This document shows positions 7,248-16,510 of a DNA stretch of 42,143 bases, in pieces. Source of the stretch: Lachnospiraceae bacterium (GTDB taxonomy: Bacteria; Bacillota; Clostridia; Lachnospirales; Lachnospiraceae); NCBI GenBank assembly GCA_015057085.1, contig SVFB01000092.1, positions 1 through 42,143 on the forward strand, in the 5' to 3' direction. Numbering within the stretch: the first letter of the stretch is position 1; each line of letters begins with the position of its first letter. The translations under genes and the position numbers were made by a program. A model generated the notes under the pieces. The model searched no databases and was not told where the DNA came from. It saw nothing but the letters and a program-made list of their open reading frames with translations.

Positions 7248-8788
7248 AAAAATTTCTTCGTTTGGCATGGGGCGCAGATTCTACACCTCTTGGCCTTTTA
7301 GGTTCTGTGATTTTATCATTTTTGGTCATGCTATATATCAATACCTTCATTGGAGGATTTGGAGGAATACCGGCTTTTGTTGCCTATACGGTTATATTCT
7401 TTTTGATTCGTTCTGTGCAGATTTCGGGAAATCGAATCAGCCACTTTGTGGCAATCAGCAGCGGAACGGAACTGCGCTATATCTATGTGAGTTACGCAGA
7501 AGGATATATTTGCTTTTATATTATTATGAAGGTGGTGCAGGTCTTCGCGGGAATCGCCGGTTGGGGCAATATGAAGGGTGTCACTGTCGGTGAGTATCTA
7601 AACGGACTTTACGGAACCACCATAATGGAGCGCTGGGCTTACATTTTTGCATTTGTATTTATGCTTGCCTTTGTACTTTCACTTTTTCCACTTTTGGTGA
7701 TTCGCAGAATAAGAACCTGGGTCTGCTATGCAATTTGTGATGTTCTTTTTCACACTGCGGTCATTGCGGTATTGTTTTTGACTTCGCGCCATTATATCTC
7801 AGCTTCTAAGATGAAGAAGGTGTCCTGTCTTCTTGATGCACTTTTGCTCAGCAATTTGCGTTCGACGGGACGTGTGACATTTTATCTGGTCTTAATCGGA
7901 GTGTATGTCATCATTGCAGTACTTGGCTCTTATTATATTGCAAAGAGAATCTATCGGCCGAAGCCGGGACATGAAGTGAAAAATCCGCAGTTGTATCAGC
8001 CGCTTTCGGCGCAGGAAATCGATGAACTTCGGATGAAGGCACGGAAACGTTGGTGCATTTACGGCGGAATCAGCTTCGTAATCATTCTGATTTGTGTGCT
8101 GCTCTTTGTCTATGTGTTTTTTATCCAACTTGATGAAAATATTGAGTATGAACAGGTGGGAGAGTGTCTGACAGAGGATCGGGATTTCGGACCAATCGAA
8201 TACAAAGGTTCGGTTTATATTCCGGTGGATGTTTCTTTGAATTTGGATCAGACAGGAACTGCGGTCGGATATCTGGCAATGAAGGGCGAGAATACGAAGA
8301 GTCGATATTATCGATTGGTGAATGCCAATGTTTTATATGAGCCGGAGGATCCTGCAAATCTATATATAGAAGTATCGGGAACCGTGAATCATGATTATCT
8401 TCCGGTGACTTATTTGGAAGAACAGAATCTGTGGAGACGCGATGAAATCTTCTTGTTGTGGGACGAGGATTGGAGCGGAGAAAGCTTATATTCGAAAGAA
8501 GTAACCGGATATTCAGTTTGTCCGCAGGAATTGATCTACGGATTGGAAGAAGAATTTGGCGTAGTCTCATATAATATCAATGACTTCGAAGATTACGATG
8601 CTTATTTCACACTAAGCGGATATACGGATATGCAGGATGCCTTTGCGGAAGGCGCATATGCAGGTGACTGGGCCGGTTGCATTCTGGTTCGTGATGAGCG
8701 TTTCTATTACTGTAGTTACGAAAATGAAGTGACGGGAGAGTTGCTTGAAATTCTAAAAGCAGTGCTTGGTGGAGCGCAATCCGAATAG
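7244..8788 (+). CDS. Multi-pass membrane protein, probable partner of the ABC ATPase
   Basis: I do not recognise this 514-residue protein by family. It has six hydrophobic segments in residues about 17-231, a charged cytosolic stretch, a seventh strong segment at about 270-294, and then a soluble part of some 220 residues that should face outside. The six-helix start with a position directly behind an ATPase gene (ATGA overlap) fits an ABC-2 type permease. The seventh helix plus the large acidic, Tyr-rich outer domain is not standard. No signal peptide or lipobox is seen. A hairpin with a T-run follows at 8847. Confidence 0.7.
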   Translation: MKKFLRLAWGADSTPLGLLGSVILSFLVMLYINTFIGGFGGIPAFVAYTVIFFLIRSVQISGNRISHFVAISSGTELRYIYVSYAEGYICFYIIMKVVQVFAGIAGWGNMKGVTVGEYLNGLYGTTIMERWAYIFAFVFMLAFVLSLFPLLVIRRIRTWVCYAICDVLFHTAVIAVLFLTSRHYISASKMKKVSCLLDALLLSNLRSTGRVTFYLVLIGVYVIIAVLGSYYIAKRIYRPKPGHEVKNPQLYQPLSAQEIDELRMKARKRWCIYGGISFVIILICVLLFVYVFFIQLDENIEYEQVGECLTEDRDFGPIEYKGSVYIPVDVSLNLDQTGTAVGYLAMKGENTKSRYYRLVNANVLYEPEDPANLYIEVSGTVNHDYLPVTYLEEQNLWRRDEIFLLWDEDWSGESLYSKEVTGYSVCPQELIYGLEEEFGVVSYNINDFEDYDAYFTLSGYTDMQDAFAEGAYAGDWAGCILVRDERFYYCSYENEVTGELLEILKAVLGGAQSE

Positions 8789-8846
8789 AAAAATGATTGC
8801 AAATGAATTTTTTTGAATATTTTAAAAAATAAAAAAGGATTTTGAA

Positions 8847-8885
8847 AGAGACTCTAGAATTATACTAATATGAGTCTCTTTTTTT
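8847..8885 (+). terminator. Terminator-like inverted repeat between the ABC operon and dgt
   Basis: AGAGACTC (8847-8854) pairs perfectly with GAGTCTCT (8872-8879) across a 17-nt loop, followed by T-run 8879-8885. The same bases also contain TTGAAA (8842-8847) and TAATAT (8866-8871) at 18-nt spacing. The element could therefore be both the terminator of the ABC operon and an inverted repeat over a dgt promoter. Confidence 0.7.
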
Positions 8886-8924
8886 GTGGCTTACGATGTT
8901 GTTCCGGGACGAAAGGAGAAAACA

Positions 8925-9938
8925 ATGTCCATTCGAGAACAGATTGAGGCTATGGAGCAGGAAACCTTAAGCCCATATGCCTGTCTTAGTGTAAATTCAA
9001 AGGGACGTAAGAAGGATGAACCGCAATGCGATATCCGTCCCGTATTCCAGCGAGATCGCGATCGAATCTTACATAGTAAAGCATTCCGTAGATTAAAAAA
9101 CAAAACGCAGGTCTTTTTGACTCCGAAGGGAGATCACTATCGAACACGTATGTCTCACACCCTCGAGGTGTCGCAGAATGCGCGCACAATCGGAAAGGCG
9201 CTTCGGTTGAATGAGGACCTGGTGGAGGCGATTGCCTTAGGTCATGATTTGGGCCATACACCCTTTGGCCATGCGGGTGAGCGTACCCTTGCGAGATTAA
9301 CGGACGGTGCATTCAAGCACAACGAACAGAGTGTGCGAATCGTGGAAAAACTTGAAAAAGACGGTGAAGGTTTGAATCTCACCTGGGAAGTCCGAAATGG
9401 AATTTTAAATCATGAGATGGAGCTGACACCTGCAACTTTAGAAGGCAAATGTGTGCGATTGGCAGACAAGATTGCCTACATTAATGCAGACTTTGATGAT
9501 GGAATCCGTGCCGGAATCTTAAGCGAAGAGGATATTCCGATTGCCATCCGGGAAGAATTGGGGTATGATGTTAAATCCCGTCTGGATTATATGATTCACG
9601 ATATCATTATCAACAGCACCGGGAAAAACGACATTGTCATGTCCGAAGGATGTTATCAGGCTTTTATGGATTTGCGAAAGTTTATGTTTCAGAATCTTTA
9701 TACCAATCCGGTGGCAAAATCGGAGGAAGTAAAGGCAGATCTAATGATAGAACAGCTTTTCTATTGGTATATGGATCATTCGGAGGAACTGCCTGAGAAA
9801 ATGCAGAAGTTCATGCGTGAAGGAGAAGCCAAATACCGCGTGGTCTGCGACTACATTTCGGGAATGACAGACCAGTATGCCATCGAGAAATTCTCGCATC
9901 ACTTTATACCAATGGCTTGGCAAGTGGATGGTTATTAA
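8925..9938 (+). CDS. dgt: Deoxyguanosinetriphosphate triphosphohydrolase-like protein (HD domain)
   Basis: Members of this HD family hydrolyse dNTPs to deoxynucleoside and triphosphate. The 337-residue protein shows the metal-binding set: H78 in RMSHTLEV and H107-D108 in LGHDLGHTPFGHAGE, with a later Asp in the KIAYINADFDDGI segment. The ATG at 8925 is preceded by AAAGGAG at good spacing. A GTG at 8886 in the same frame has no such site. It is the first gene of the cluster dgt-dnaG-rpoD-trmK, an arrangement well known in clostridia. The length fits the short form without the C-terminal extension of the E. coli enzyme. Confidence 0.93.
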   Translation: MSIREQIEAMEQETLSPYACLSVNSKGRKKDEPQCDIRPVFQRDRDRILHSKAFRRLKNKTQVFLTPKGDHYRTRMSHTLEVSQNARTIGKALRLNEDLVEAIALGHDLGHTPFGHAGERTLARLTDGAFKHNEQSVRIVEKLEKDGEGLNLTWEVRNGILNHEMELTPATLEGKCVRLADKIAYINADFDDGIRAGILSEEDIPIAIREELGYDVKSRLDYMIHDIIINSTGKNDIVMSEGCYQAFMDLRKFMFQNLYTNPVAKSEEVKADLMIEQLFYWYMDHSEELPEKMQKFMREGEAKYRVVCDYISGMTDQYAIEKFSHHFIPMAWQVDGY

Positions 9939-9964
9939 AACAGATTACGAATCAGGGGAATGAA

Positions 9965-11746
9965 ATGCCATATTATTCAGATGAAATAGTGGAAGAAGTA
10001 CGTTCCAAAAACGACATCGTGGATGTGGTTGGGTCCTATGTAAAATTGCAGAAAAAGGGAAGCACCTATTTTGGACTTTGCCCGTTTCATGCAGAGAAGA
10101 CCCCATCTTTTTCGGTATCACCGAACAAGCAGATGTTTTACTGCTTTGGATGTCATAAAGGTGGAAACGTATTTACTTTTCTTCAGGAATACGAAAATTA
10201 TACATTTGTGGAAGCCCTTGAAGCCTTAGCGGATCGCGCCGGAGTGGATTTGCCGAAACAGGAATTGACACCGGAGAAAAAGCGGGAAGCAGACAAGAGG
10301 GAATTGCTGCTGGCCATCAACAAAGAAGCAGCAAAATACTTTTATACTTTATTGCGCAGTCCGCGCGGAGCACGGGCCTATGAATATTTCAGAGGTCGTG
10401 AACTGACGGATGAGACCATGCAAAAGTTTGGCCTTGGATATTCGGATCAGTACAGTGACGATTTGTATAAATACCTGCGCAAGAAAGGTTATGACGATGC
10501 AATCCTAAAGGAAACAGGACTTGTCCTGATTGATGAGGCAAGAGGAGGACATGATAAATTCTGGAATCGTGCCATGTTTCCGATTCAGGATGTGCGCGGT
10601 CGCGTGATTGCATTTGGCGGTCGTGTGATGGGAGAAGGTGAACCGAAATATTTAAATTCGCCTGAAACCAAAATCTTTAACAAAAGAAGAAATCTTTATG
10701 GCCTTTATTATGCAAAGGCCACAAAGAAAAACTATATGTTGCTGTGCGAGGGCTATATGGATGTAATCGCACTTCATCAGGCCGGATTTGATAATGCGGT
10801 GGCATCTTTGGGAACCGCTCTGACAGAAGAGCAGTGCAGATTGCTGGCACGCTTTACAAAAGAAATCTATCTGACCTATGACAGCGACGGAGCCGGAATG
10901 GATGCAGCAGTGCGAGCGATTCCGATGCTTAATGAAGTCGGAATCACCACAAAGGTCATCAATATGCAGCCGAAAAAAGATCCGGACGAATTTATTAAGG
11001 CTTTTGGCGCGGAGGAATACGAGAAGCGGATTCGGGAAGCAGAGAATAGTTTCCTGTTTTTGGTTCGCATTTTGGCCCGCGATTACGATATGAGCGATCC
11101 AACAGACAAGAGTGCCTTTTTTAGGGAAGTAGCATCAAGGATGACACAGTTTGAGGATGTTCTTGAGCGTAGAATTTACGCAAAAGAAATCGCAAAAAAT
11201 TATGATGTCACAGAGGATGAGTTGGTCATGATGGTCAATCGTATCGGCGAAAAAGGCGGGATCATCCGACAAGAGCCAAAATCTTCTTTAAAGGACGGAA
11301 GAAATCGTCCCAAAAAAGAGGATGGAATGAAGAAATCCCAGAAGCTATTGCTTTCCTGGCTGGCAGAGAGACATGAACTTTATCTCTCCATCAAAGGAAA
11401 ACTTACGGCTGAGGATTTCACGGATCCGATGTGCCACAAGGCGGCGGAAATGCTGTTTGAGCAATTCGAAAGCGGAAGTAATGTGGTGCCGGCCAAAATC
11501 ATCAATGCCTTTACAGATGCGGACGAACAAGCCGAGCTTGCCGGTGTATTTAATGCGGCAATCCATGAGGTAGAGAGCAAAGATGACATGGCAAAGGCCA
11601 TTAAAGAAACGATTATTCGAATCAAGCAAAACAGCATAGAAGAACGGTCCAAAAATATGGACCCGTCTGATATCAACGGATTAATGCGTGTGATTGAGGA
11701 CAAAAAATCTCTAGATCATCTGGAAAAGATGAAAATCGAGATCTAA
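9965..11746 (+). CDS. dnaG: DNA primase
   Basis: DnaG makes the RNA primers for lagging-strand synthesis with the replicative helicase. The 593-residue protein has the CHC2 zinc-binding domain (C39, H42, C60, C63, with CPFHAEKTPSFSVSP between), the N-terminal catalytic domain with ending FGGRVMGEGEPKYLNSPET, the TOPRIM core (CEGYMDVIALHQAG and TYDSDGAGMDAA carrying the metal-binding Glu and Asp residues), and a C-terminal helicase-interaction region. The ATG at 9965, which begins MPYYSDEIVEEVR, is preceded by AGGGGAA. The frame is open to 9917, but that part overlaps dgt. rpoD follows 24 nt later. Confidence 0.97.
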   Translation: MPYYSDEIVEEVRSKNDIVDVVGSYVKLQKKGSTYFGLCPFHAEKTPSFSVSPNKQMFYCFGCHKGGNVFTFLQEYENYTFVEALEALADRAGVDLPKQELTPEKKREADKRELLLAINKEAAKYFYTLLRSPRGARAYEYFRGRELTDETMQKFGLGYSDQYSDDLYKYLRKKGYDDAILKETGLVLIDEARGGHDKFWNRAMFPIQDVRGRVIAFGGRVMGEGEPKYLNSPETKIFNKRRNLYGLYYAKATKKNYMLLCEGYMDVIALHQAGFDNAVASLGTALTEEQCRLLARFTKEIYLTYDSDGAGMDAAVRAIPMLNEVGITTKVINMQPKKDPDEFIKAFGAEEYEKRIREAENSFLFLVRILARDYDMSDPTDKSAFFREVASRMTQFEDVLERRIYAKEIAKNYDVTEDELVMMVNRIGEKGGIIRQEPKSSLKDGRNRPKKEDGMKKSQKLLLSWLAERHELYLSIKGKLTAEDFTDPMCHKAAEMLFEQFESGSNVVPAKIINAFTDADEQAELAGVFNAAIHEVESKDDMAKAIKETIIRIKQNSIEERSKNMDPSDINGLMRVIEDKKSLDHLEKMKIEI

Positions 11747-11770
11747 ATTTTATAGAAGGGTAAGGTAGAT

Positions 11771-13051
11771 ATGGCTAAGAAAACAACCGAAGAAGTAGTA
11801 GATAAGGCAACCCAGGAAAAGGCAGTTGATAAGAACTTCGATCAGGAGAAATTTGATGCGAAGCTCAAAGAACTGTTTGAACTTGGAAAGAAGAAGAAAA
11901 ATATCTTAGAGTACCAGGAAATCAGCGATTTCTTTAAAGATATGAATCTCACTCCTGATAAATGGGAGTCTGTACTTGATTCACTTGAGGCAAATCGCAT
12001 CGACGTTCTTAAGATGACAGAAGAAGATGACGATGATGATGATATCATCCTCGAGGACGACGATGAAATCAATGTGGAAACCATTGATTTATCTGTTCCG
12101 GAAGGTGTATCCGTAGAAGATCCGGTTCGTATGTATTTAAAAGAAATCGGAAAGGTTGCTCTTTTAACTGCGGATGAGGAAATTGAATTGGCACAGCAGA
12201 TGGAAGCAGGCGCTGTGGCACAAGAGAAAATTTTGATTTTAAAAGGACGTCTTGAAGAGGCGGAAGAAAGCGAAAAAGACGAAATCAAGGCTGAAATCAA
12301 AGCACTTCAAAAAGATGTTGCAATTGGTGGAAATGCGAAGAAGCGTCTGGCTGAGGCCAACCTTCGTCTGGTTGTCTCTATCGCGAAAAGATATGTTGGT
12401 CGAGGCATGCTTTTCCTTGATTTGATTCAGGAAGGTAACCTTGGTTTGATTAAGGCAGTGGAGAAGTTTGATTACAGAAAGGGTTATAAGTTCTCTACCT
12501 ATGCCACATGGTGGATTCGTCAGGCAATCACCCGTGCGATTGCTGACCAGGCAAGAACCATCCGTATTCCGGTTCATATGGTAGAGACCATCAACAAATT
12601 AATCCGTGTTTCCAGACAGTTGCTTCAGGAATTGGGACGAGAGCCATCTCCGGAAGAAATTGCTGAAGAGATGAATATGCCGGTGGAACGTGTGCGTGAG
12701 ATTTTAAAGATTTCTCAGGAACCGGTATCTCTCGAAACTCCAATCGGTGAGGAAGAAGATTCCCATCTTGGCGACTTTATCAAAGATGACAATGTTCCTG
12801 TTCCGGCAGATGCAGCAGCATTTACCCTTTTGAAGGAGCAGTTGGGAGAAGTTTTAGGTACATTGACAGAGCGTGAGCAGAAGGTTTTGACCTTACGTTT
12901 TGGTTTGGAAGACGGACGCGCTCGCACACTTGAGGAAGTTGGTCGTGAATTCAATGTCACACGTGAGCGAATTCGTCAGATTGAAGCGAAGGCACTCCGT
13001 AAGCTTCGTCATCCAAGCAGAAGCAGAAAGCTAAAGGATTACTTAGAGTAA
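11771..13051 (+). CDS. rpoD: Primary RNA polymerase sigma factor (sigma-70/sigma-A)
   Basis: This 426-residue group 1 sigma factor directs housekeeping transcription. Region 1.1 is at the N-terminus and ends in a very acidic run (residues 84-99, almost all D and E). Region 1.2 is at about 116-148 ([11 protein letters not shown]). A short charged coiled segment (about 150-185) stands in place of the long insert of proteobacterial RpoD. Regions 2.1-2.4 (about 187-265) include [17 protein letters not shown]. Region 3 and a C-terminal region 4 with [20 protein letters not shown] complete the set. Ribosome site: AAGGT before the ATG. Its promoters in this window match the TTGACA/TATAAT consensus. 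Confidence 0.98.
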   Translation: MAKKTTEEVVDKATQEKAVDKNFDQEKFDAKLKELFELGKKKKNILEYQEISDFFKDMNLTPDKWESVLDSLEANRIDVLKMTEEDDDDDDIILEDDDEINVETIDLSVPEGVSVEDPVRMYLKEIGKVALLTADEEIELAQQMEAGAVAQEKILILKGRLEEAEESEKDEIKAEIKALQKDVAIGGNAKKRLAEANLRLVVSIAKRYVGRGMLFLDLIQEGNLGLIKAVEKFDYRKGYKFSTYATWWIRQAITRAIADQARTIRIPVHMVETINKLIRVSRQLLQELGREPSPEEIAEEMNMPVERVREILKISQEPVSLETPIGEEEDSHLGDFIKDDNVPVPADAAAFTLLKEQLGEVLGTLTEREQKVLTLRFGLEDGRARTLEEVGREFNVTRERIRQIEAKALRKLRHPSRSRKLKDYLE

Positions 13052-13062
13052 AGGATACTGTT

Positions 13063-13812
13063 ATGATTAAATTATCGAAGCGCATGGAGGCGGTGGCCTC
13101 CATGGTGACTCCCGGGTATGTTCTGTGTGATGTGGGGACAGATCACGGATATATTCCGATATACCTGGTGCAGTCCGGAAAGAATCCGTCGGCGTTGGCG
13201 ATGGATTTGAGGGAGGGCCCGCTTTCGAGAGCAGAAGAAAATATAAAGGGATACGGTTTAGAAGATAAGATTCAGACTAGAATTTCGGACGGAATCGAGG
13301 CAGTGGAAATCGGTGAAGCGGAATCTGTCATCATCGCCGGCATGGGCGGCGAGCTGGTGCTTCACATTCTGAAAGCCTATCCGCAAAAGATGCGCTCTTT
13401 CAAAGAATTGATTTTGCAACCGCAATCCGATGTTGATAAAGTGCGCAGATATTTGCGAGAAAACAATTATAAAATTGTGGACGAGGATATGATTTTCGAA
13501 GATGGAAAATATTATCCAATGTTTCGTGTTCTGCCAATTGACTGCCGTGAACCATGGGGTAAATTAAAGGAAAACGCGCGGATCGTCTGTGATTTGTATG
13601 GACCGCTTCTGCTTCGCAACGGAAATCCGACATTACGTAAGTATTTAGTAAAAGAGAACAAAAACTTAAGATTGATTCGGTCAAATCTTGAGAAGCAACA
13701 AGAAACCGATTCTATCGCAATCAGAATCAAAGAAGTGGAAAAACAGCTTTCGTACAACGAGGCTGCATACTCCATTATGGGGGAAATTATTAATGCAGGA
13801 ATATCAGATTAA
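13063..13812 (+). CDS. trmK: tRNA (adenine(22)-N(1))-methyltransferase
   Basis: TrmK methylates N1 of A22 in tRNAs with S-adenosylmethionine. The 249-residue protein starts with the family motif LSKRMEAVASMV and the SAM-binding DVGTDHGY (residues 23-30). It has the GMGGELVLHIL segment, equivalent to the catalytic NPP-like region of this family, and LILQPQSD. The C-terminal third is a helical coiled-coil-like extension, as in the Bacillus and Streptococcus enzymes. Ribosome site AAAGGA overlaps the rpoD stop, and the 3' end overlaps the nucleoside kinase gene by 20 nt. Its position behind rpoD is the usual one in Firmicutes. Confidence 0.93.
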   Translation: MIKLSKRMEAVASMVTPGYVLCDVGTDHGYIPIYLVQSGKNPSALAMDLREGPLSRAEENIKGYGLEDKIQTRISDGIEAVEIGEAESVIIAGMGGELVLHILKAYPQKMRSFKELILQPQSDVDKVRRYLRENNYKIVDEDMIFEDGKYYPMFRVLPIDCREPWGKLKENARIVCDLYGPLLLRNGNPTLRKYLVKENKNLRLIRSNLEKQQETDSIAIRIKEVEKQLSYNEAAYSIMGEIINAGISD

Positions 13813-15478
13813 ACTGTATCTACCGGGTGAAAATTTAAAGGAAGTCACAGTTCCGGAGGGAACCACCTTAGAAGATTTGTATTGTATGCATAAGGATGCT
13901 TATGATGCGCCTGTCATGCTCGCAAGATGGAATCATCGTTTGCGCGAATTAAATAAAGAAATTAAGGCGGATGGCGAAGTTCGCTTTATCAAGATGACAG
14001 AAGCGGATGGAAGACGTACTTATCGAAGAAGTGCTGTGATGCTATTGCAAAAAGCGCTGGACAATTTATATGGAACGATGGCTGACCATACTACAACTGT
14101 TCGCATTTTATATGCGCTGGGTCAGGGATATTACTGTGAATTTGTCGGCGACAATAAGCGCGTGCTCAGTCAGGAAGAACTGGAACGCGTAAAAGAAGAG
14201 ATGTTACGTCTGGCGAATGAGGATTGCCCAATCAAAAAAGTAAGCTTTAAATCCGAAGATGCAGAGGAATTCTTCCGTAAGCAAGGCTTAAAGGATAAAG
14301 AACGTCTGTTGCATTATCGCAGAAGCTCACGCGTAAATTTATATGAACTAAATGGCATGCTGGACTATTTCTATGGTTATATGGTTCCGTCCACCGGATA
14401 TCTGAAATATTATAATCTGGAAACCTACGAAAACGGCTTTGTCATCATGTTCCCAAACAAGCAGTATGACGTGGTAGAACCGCTTGAGACATCGAATAAA
14501 TTGCATAATACTTTGCATGCATCCAGAGAGTGGAGCAATATGTTAAATATTGGCTCTGTCGGTGCGCTGAATGATTCCATTGCCATGGGAAAAGCCCAGA
14601 AGCTGGTTTTGACCCACGAGGCTTTGATGGAACAGCGTATTGGTAATTTGGCGCAGCAGATTATAGAACATCCGGATATTAAATTTGTCATGATTGCGGG
14701 ACCTTCTTCATCAGGCAAGACTTCTTTTGCAAACCGTTTGTCCATTCAGCTTTTGGCAAAAGGGGCAAAGCCTCATCCTGTCAGTTTAGACGATTATTAT
14801 GTGGATCGGGATAAGTGCCCGAAGAATCCGGACGGAAGTTTTGATTTTGAATGTCTCGAATCCATTGATGTGCCGCTGTTTAATCAAGACATGAATACCT
14901 TATTAAACGGAGGCGAGATAAAGATGCCATCCTTTAACTTTAAGACCGGAAAGCGTGAATATCGTGGCGGTACTTTAAAGTTGGGAGACAATGACATTCT
15001 TGTTATTGAAGGTATCCACGGATTAAATGACAAGCTTTCCATGAATTTGCCGGATTGTTCGAAATTTAGAATTTATATCTCGGCTTTGACACAGCTAAAT
15101 ATTGATGAACACAACCCGCTTCCAACCACGGATTGTCGTCTGGTTCGACGAATCGTGCGTGATGCGAGAACCCGTGGAACCAATGCGCAGGAGACCATTG
15201 CAATGTGGCCGTCTGTTCGTGCGGGAGAAGAAAAGTATATTTTCCCATTCCAGGATGGAGCTGATGTTATCTTTAATTCCGCACTTTTGTTTGAACTTTC
15301 TGTATTAAAAGTTTATGCAGAACCGCTACTTTTCCAGATTCCGAGAGAAGCACCGGAGTATTCCGAGGCAAAGCGCCTCTTGAAGTTCCTGGATTATTTC
15401 CTGCCGATGCCGGCGGATGATGTACCACAGAATTCCCTGCTTCGTGAATTTGTGGGCGGAAGTGTGTTTAATGTATAA
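13793..15478 (+). CDS. TGS-domain nucleoside (uridine-type) kinase
   Basis: The 561-residue protein joins three parts. A TGS domain (about 1-65) comes first. A middle region resembles the editing-type second domain of threonyl-tRNA synthetase (about 70-230). A C-terminal phosphoribulokinase/uridine kinase domain has P-loop GPSSSGKT at 303-310 and the segment PVSLDDYYVDR. Such 'nucleoside kinase' proteins phosphorylate nucleosides with ATP or GTP; the role of the ThrRS-like part is unknown. The ATG at 13793 lies inside trmK, after GGGGGAAATT, and gives the normal TGS start. The frame is open further upstream to 13688, but that part would lie wholly inside trmK. rnpB follows with its own promoter. 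Confidence 0.9.
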   Translation: MQEYQIKLYLPGENLKEVTVPEGTTLEDLYCMHKDAYDAPVMLARWNHRLRELNKEIKADGEVRFIKMTEADGRRTYRRSAVMLLQKALDNLYGTMADHTTTVRILYALGQGYYCEFVGDNKRVLSQEELERVKEEMLRLANEDCPIKKVSFKSEDAEEFFRKQGLKDKERLLHYRRSSRVNLYELNGMLDYFYGYMVPSTGYLKYYNLETYENGFVIMFPNKQYDVVEPLETSNKLHNTLHASREWSNMLNIGSVGALNDSIAMGKAQKLVLTHEALMEQRIGNLAQQIIEHPDIKFVMIAGPSSSGKTSFANRLSIQLLAKGAKPHPVSLDDYYVDRDKCPKNPDGSFDFECLESIDVPLFNQDMNTLLNGGEIKMPSFNFKTGKREYRGGTLKLGDNDILVIEGIHGLNDKLSMNLPDCSKFRIYISALTQLNIDEHNPLPTTDCRLVRRIVRDARTRGTNAQETIAMWPSVRAGEEKYIFPFQDGADVIFNSALLFELSVLKVYAEPLLFQIPREAPEYSEAKRLLKFLDYFLPMPADDVPQNSLLREFVGGSVFNV

Positions 15479-15494
15479 GGCATGCGAAATGATT

Positions 15495-15523
15495 TTGACA
15501 TGTCTTTAGAATTTTGATATATT
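15495..15523 (+). promoter_or_regulatory. Sigma-A promoter of rnpB
   Basis: A perfect TTGACA (15495-15500), a 17-nt spacer and TATATT (15518-15523) give a predicted start near 15530, exactly where the RNase P RNA begins. Confidence 0.85.
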
Positions 15524-15530
15524 AACTTGG

Positions 15531-15871
15531 ATGCAGGACAGGCGATCGCGGCCGCAAGTGGGGAAACCCCGCGGGTGAGGAAAGTCCGGGCTTCATAGGG
15601 CAAGGATGCCGGTTAACGGCCGGTGGAGGAAACTCTAAGGATAGTGCAACAGAAAATAAACCGCCCCTTTTGGGGTAAGGGTGGAATGGCAGTGTAAGAG
15701 ACTACCGCACTTCTGGTAACAGAAGTGGCTGTGTAAACCCCATCCGAAGCAAGACCGAATCAAAGCAGTGACGTGGCCCGCCAGCTTTAGGTAGGTCGCT
15801 TGAGGCGGCTGGTAACAGTCGTCCTAGATAGATGATCGCTCAACGACATAACCCGGCTTATCGTTCTGCTA
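15531..15871 (+). ncRNA. rnpB: RNase P RNA, bacterial type A
   Basis: This is the catalytic RNA that removes 5' leaders from tRNA precursors. Conserved blocks are present: GAGGAAAGTCCGGGCT (the 5' strand of P4 and its flank), ACAGAAA after the GTGCA segment, AGATAGATGATCGC, and ACATAACCCGGCTTA near the 3' end. P1 can be drawn as GCAGGAC (15533-15539) with GTTCTGC (15863-15869), including one G-U pair. The length of about 340 nt and the layout fit type A, the form seen in clostridia, rather than the Bacillus type B. It has its own promoter and terminator. Confidence 0.96.
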
Positions 15872-15875
15872 TTAT

Positions 15876-15912
15876 GAAAACCACCATGCCAGCAGCATGG
15901 TGGTTTTCTTTT
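15876..15912 (+). terminator. Rho-independent terminator of rnpB
   Basis: GAAAACCACCATGC (15876-15889) pairs perfectly with GCATGGTGGTTTTC (15895-15908), loop CAGCA. T-rich sequence follows. Confidence 0.93.
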
Positions 15913-16064
15913 ATAGTTCATGACTGATGAGATATTTCTTTCTTTTCTTAACAAGTAAAAAACTGATTCTTAAATGTTTGTTAAATAACCTTGCCTCTCC
16001 TTGACTGGTGGGTTTTTGACGGTTAACATTTTTATCAGAATATCAGTTTGGAGGAAGTGATAGC

Positions 16065-16481
16065 ATGAGATTAAGAGATCGATTCGCCAGATTTATGTAT
16101 GGAAGAAACGGAGCAGACCAGCTGGGACAGGCAGAGTCCTTTGCCATTTTGGCACTTGTGATTATCGGAATGTTTTTTGGTCGGCTTCCAGTGGTTAGAA
16201 CCGTGATTTATCTGATTGTACTTGTCGGATTTATTCATATGTATTTTCGAATGTTTTCAAAGAATATTGCAAAGCGTCAACAGGAGAATCAGTGGTTCTG
16301 CAATTTGAGATATCAATTTGCAATCGACAGAAACAAGCGTAAGGTTCGCCGTGAACAGCGCAAAATTTACAGCTTTTTCAAATGCCCGATGTGCCATCAG
16401 AAAGTACGTGTGCCAAAGGGAAGAGGCAAGGTTTGTATCACTTGCCCAAAGTGCAGACAGGAATTTGTGCGCAAGGCGTAA
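16065..16481 (+). CDS. Small membrane protein with C-terminal zinc ribbon
   Basis: This 138-residue protein has two adjacent hydrophobic segments (about 25-39 and 44-62), a basic linker rich in Lys and Arg (about 63-103), and a C-terminal zinc ribbon with two CxxC pairs (C107/C110 in CPMC and C127/C130 in CPKC). The VPKGRGK loop between them is typical of MJ0042/FmdB-like ribbons. The two short helices form a hairpin with the basic part in the cytosol. The role is unknown. The GGAGG site is well placed before the ATG. A possible promoter TTGACT-17-TAACAT lies at 16001-16029. It heads an operon with the DUF5685-like and J-domain genes. Confidence 0.8.
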   Translation: MRLRDRFARFMYGRNGADQLGQAESFAILALVIIGMFFGRLPVVRTVIYLIVLVGFIHMYFRMFSKNIAKRQQENQWFCNLRYQFAIDRNKRKVRREQRKIYSFFKCPMCHQKVRVPKGRGKVCITCPKCRQEFVRKA

Positions 16482-16510
16482 ACACAGAATAGACACAGAG
16501 GTTTCGTAAT

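Noticed and set aside
9917-9964. Upstream extension of dnaG
   Set aside because: The extension lies in the dgt 3' end. The ATG at 9965 has a ribosome site and gives the normal DnaG start.
11842-12300. Long minus-strand ORF of 152 codons, Ser/Phe-rich
   Set aside because: Mirror of the acidic, Lys-rich rpoD sequence; no ribosome site or plausible product.
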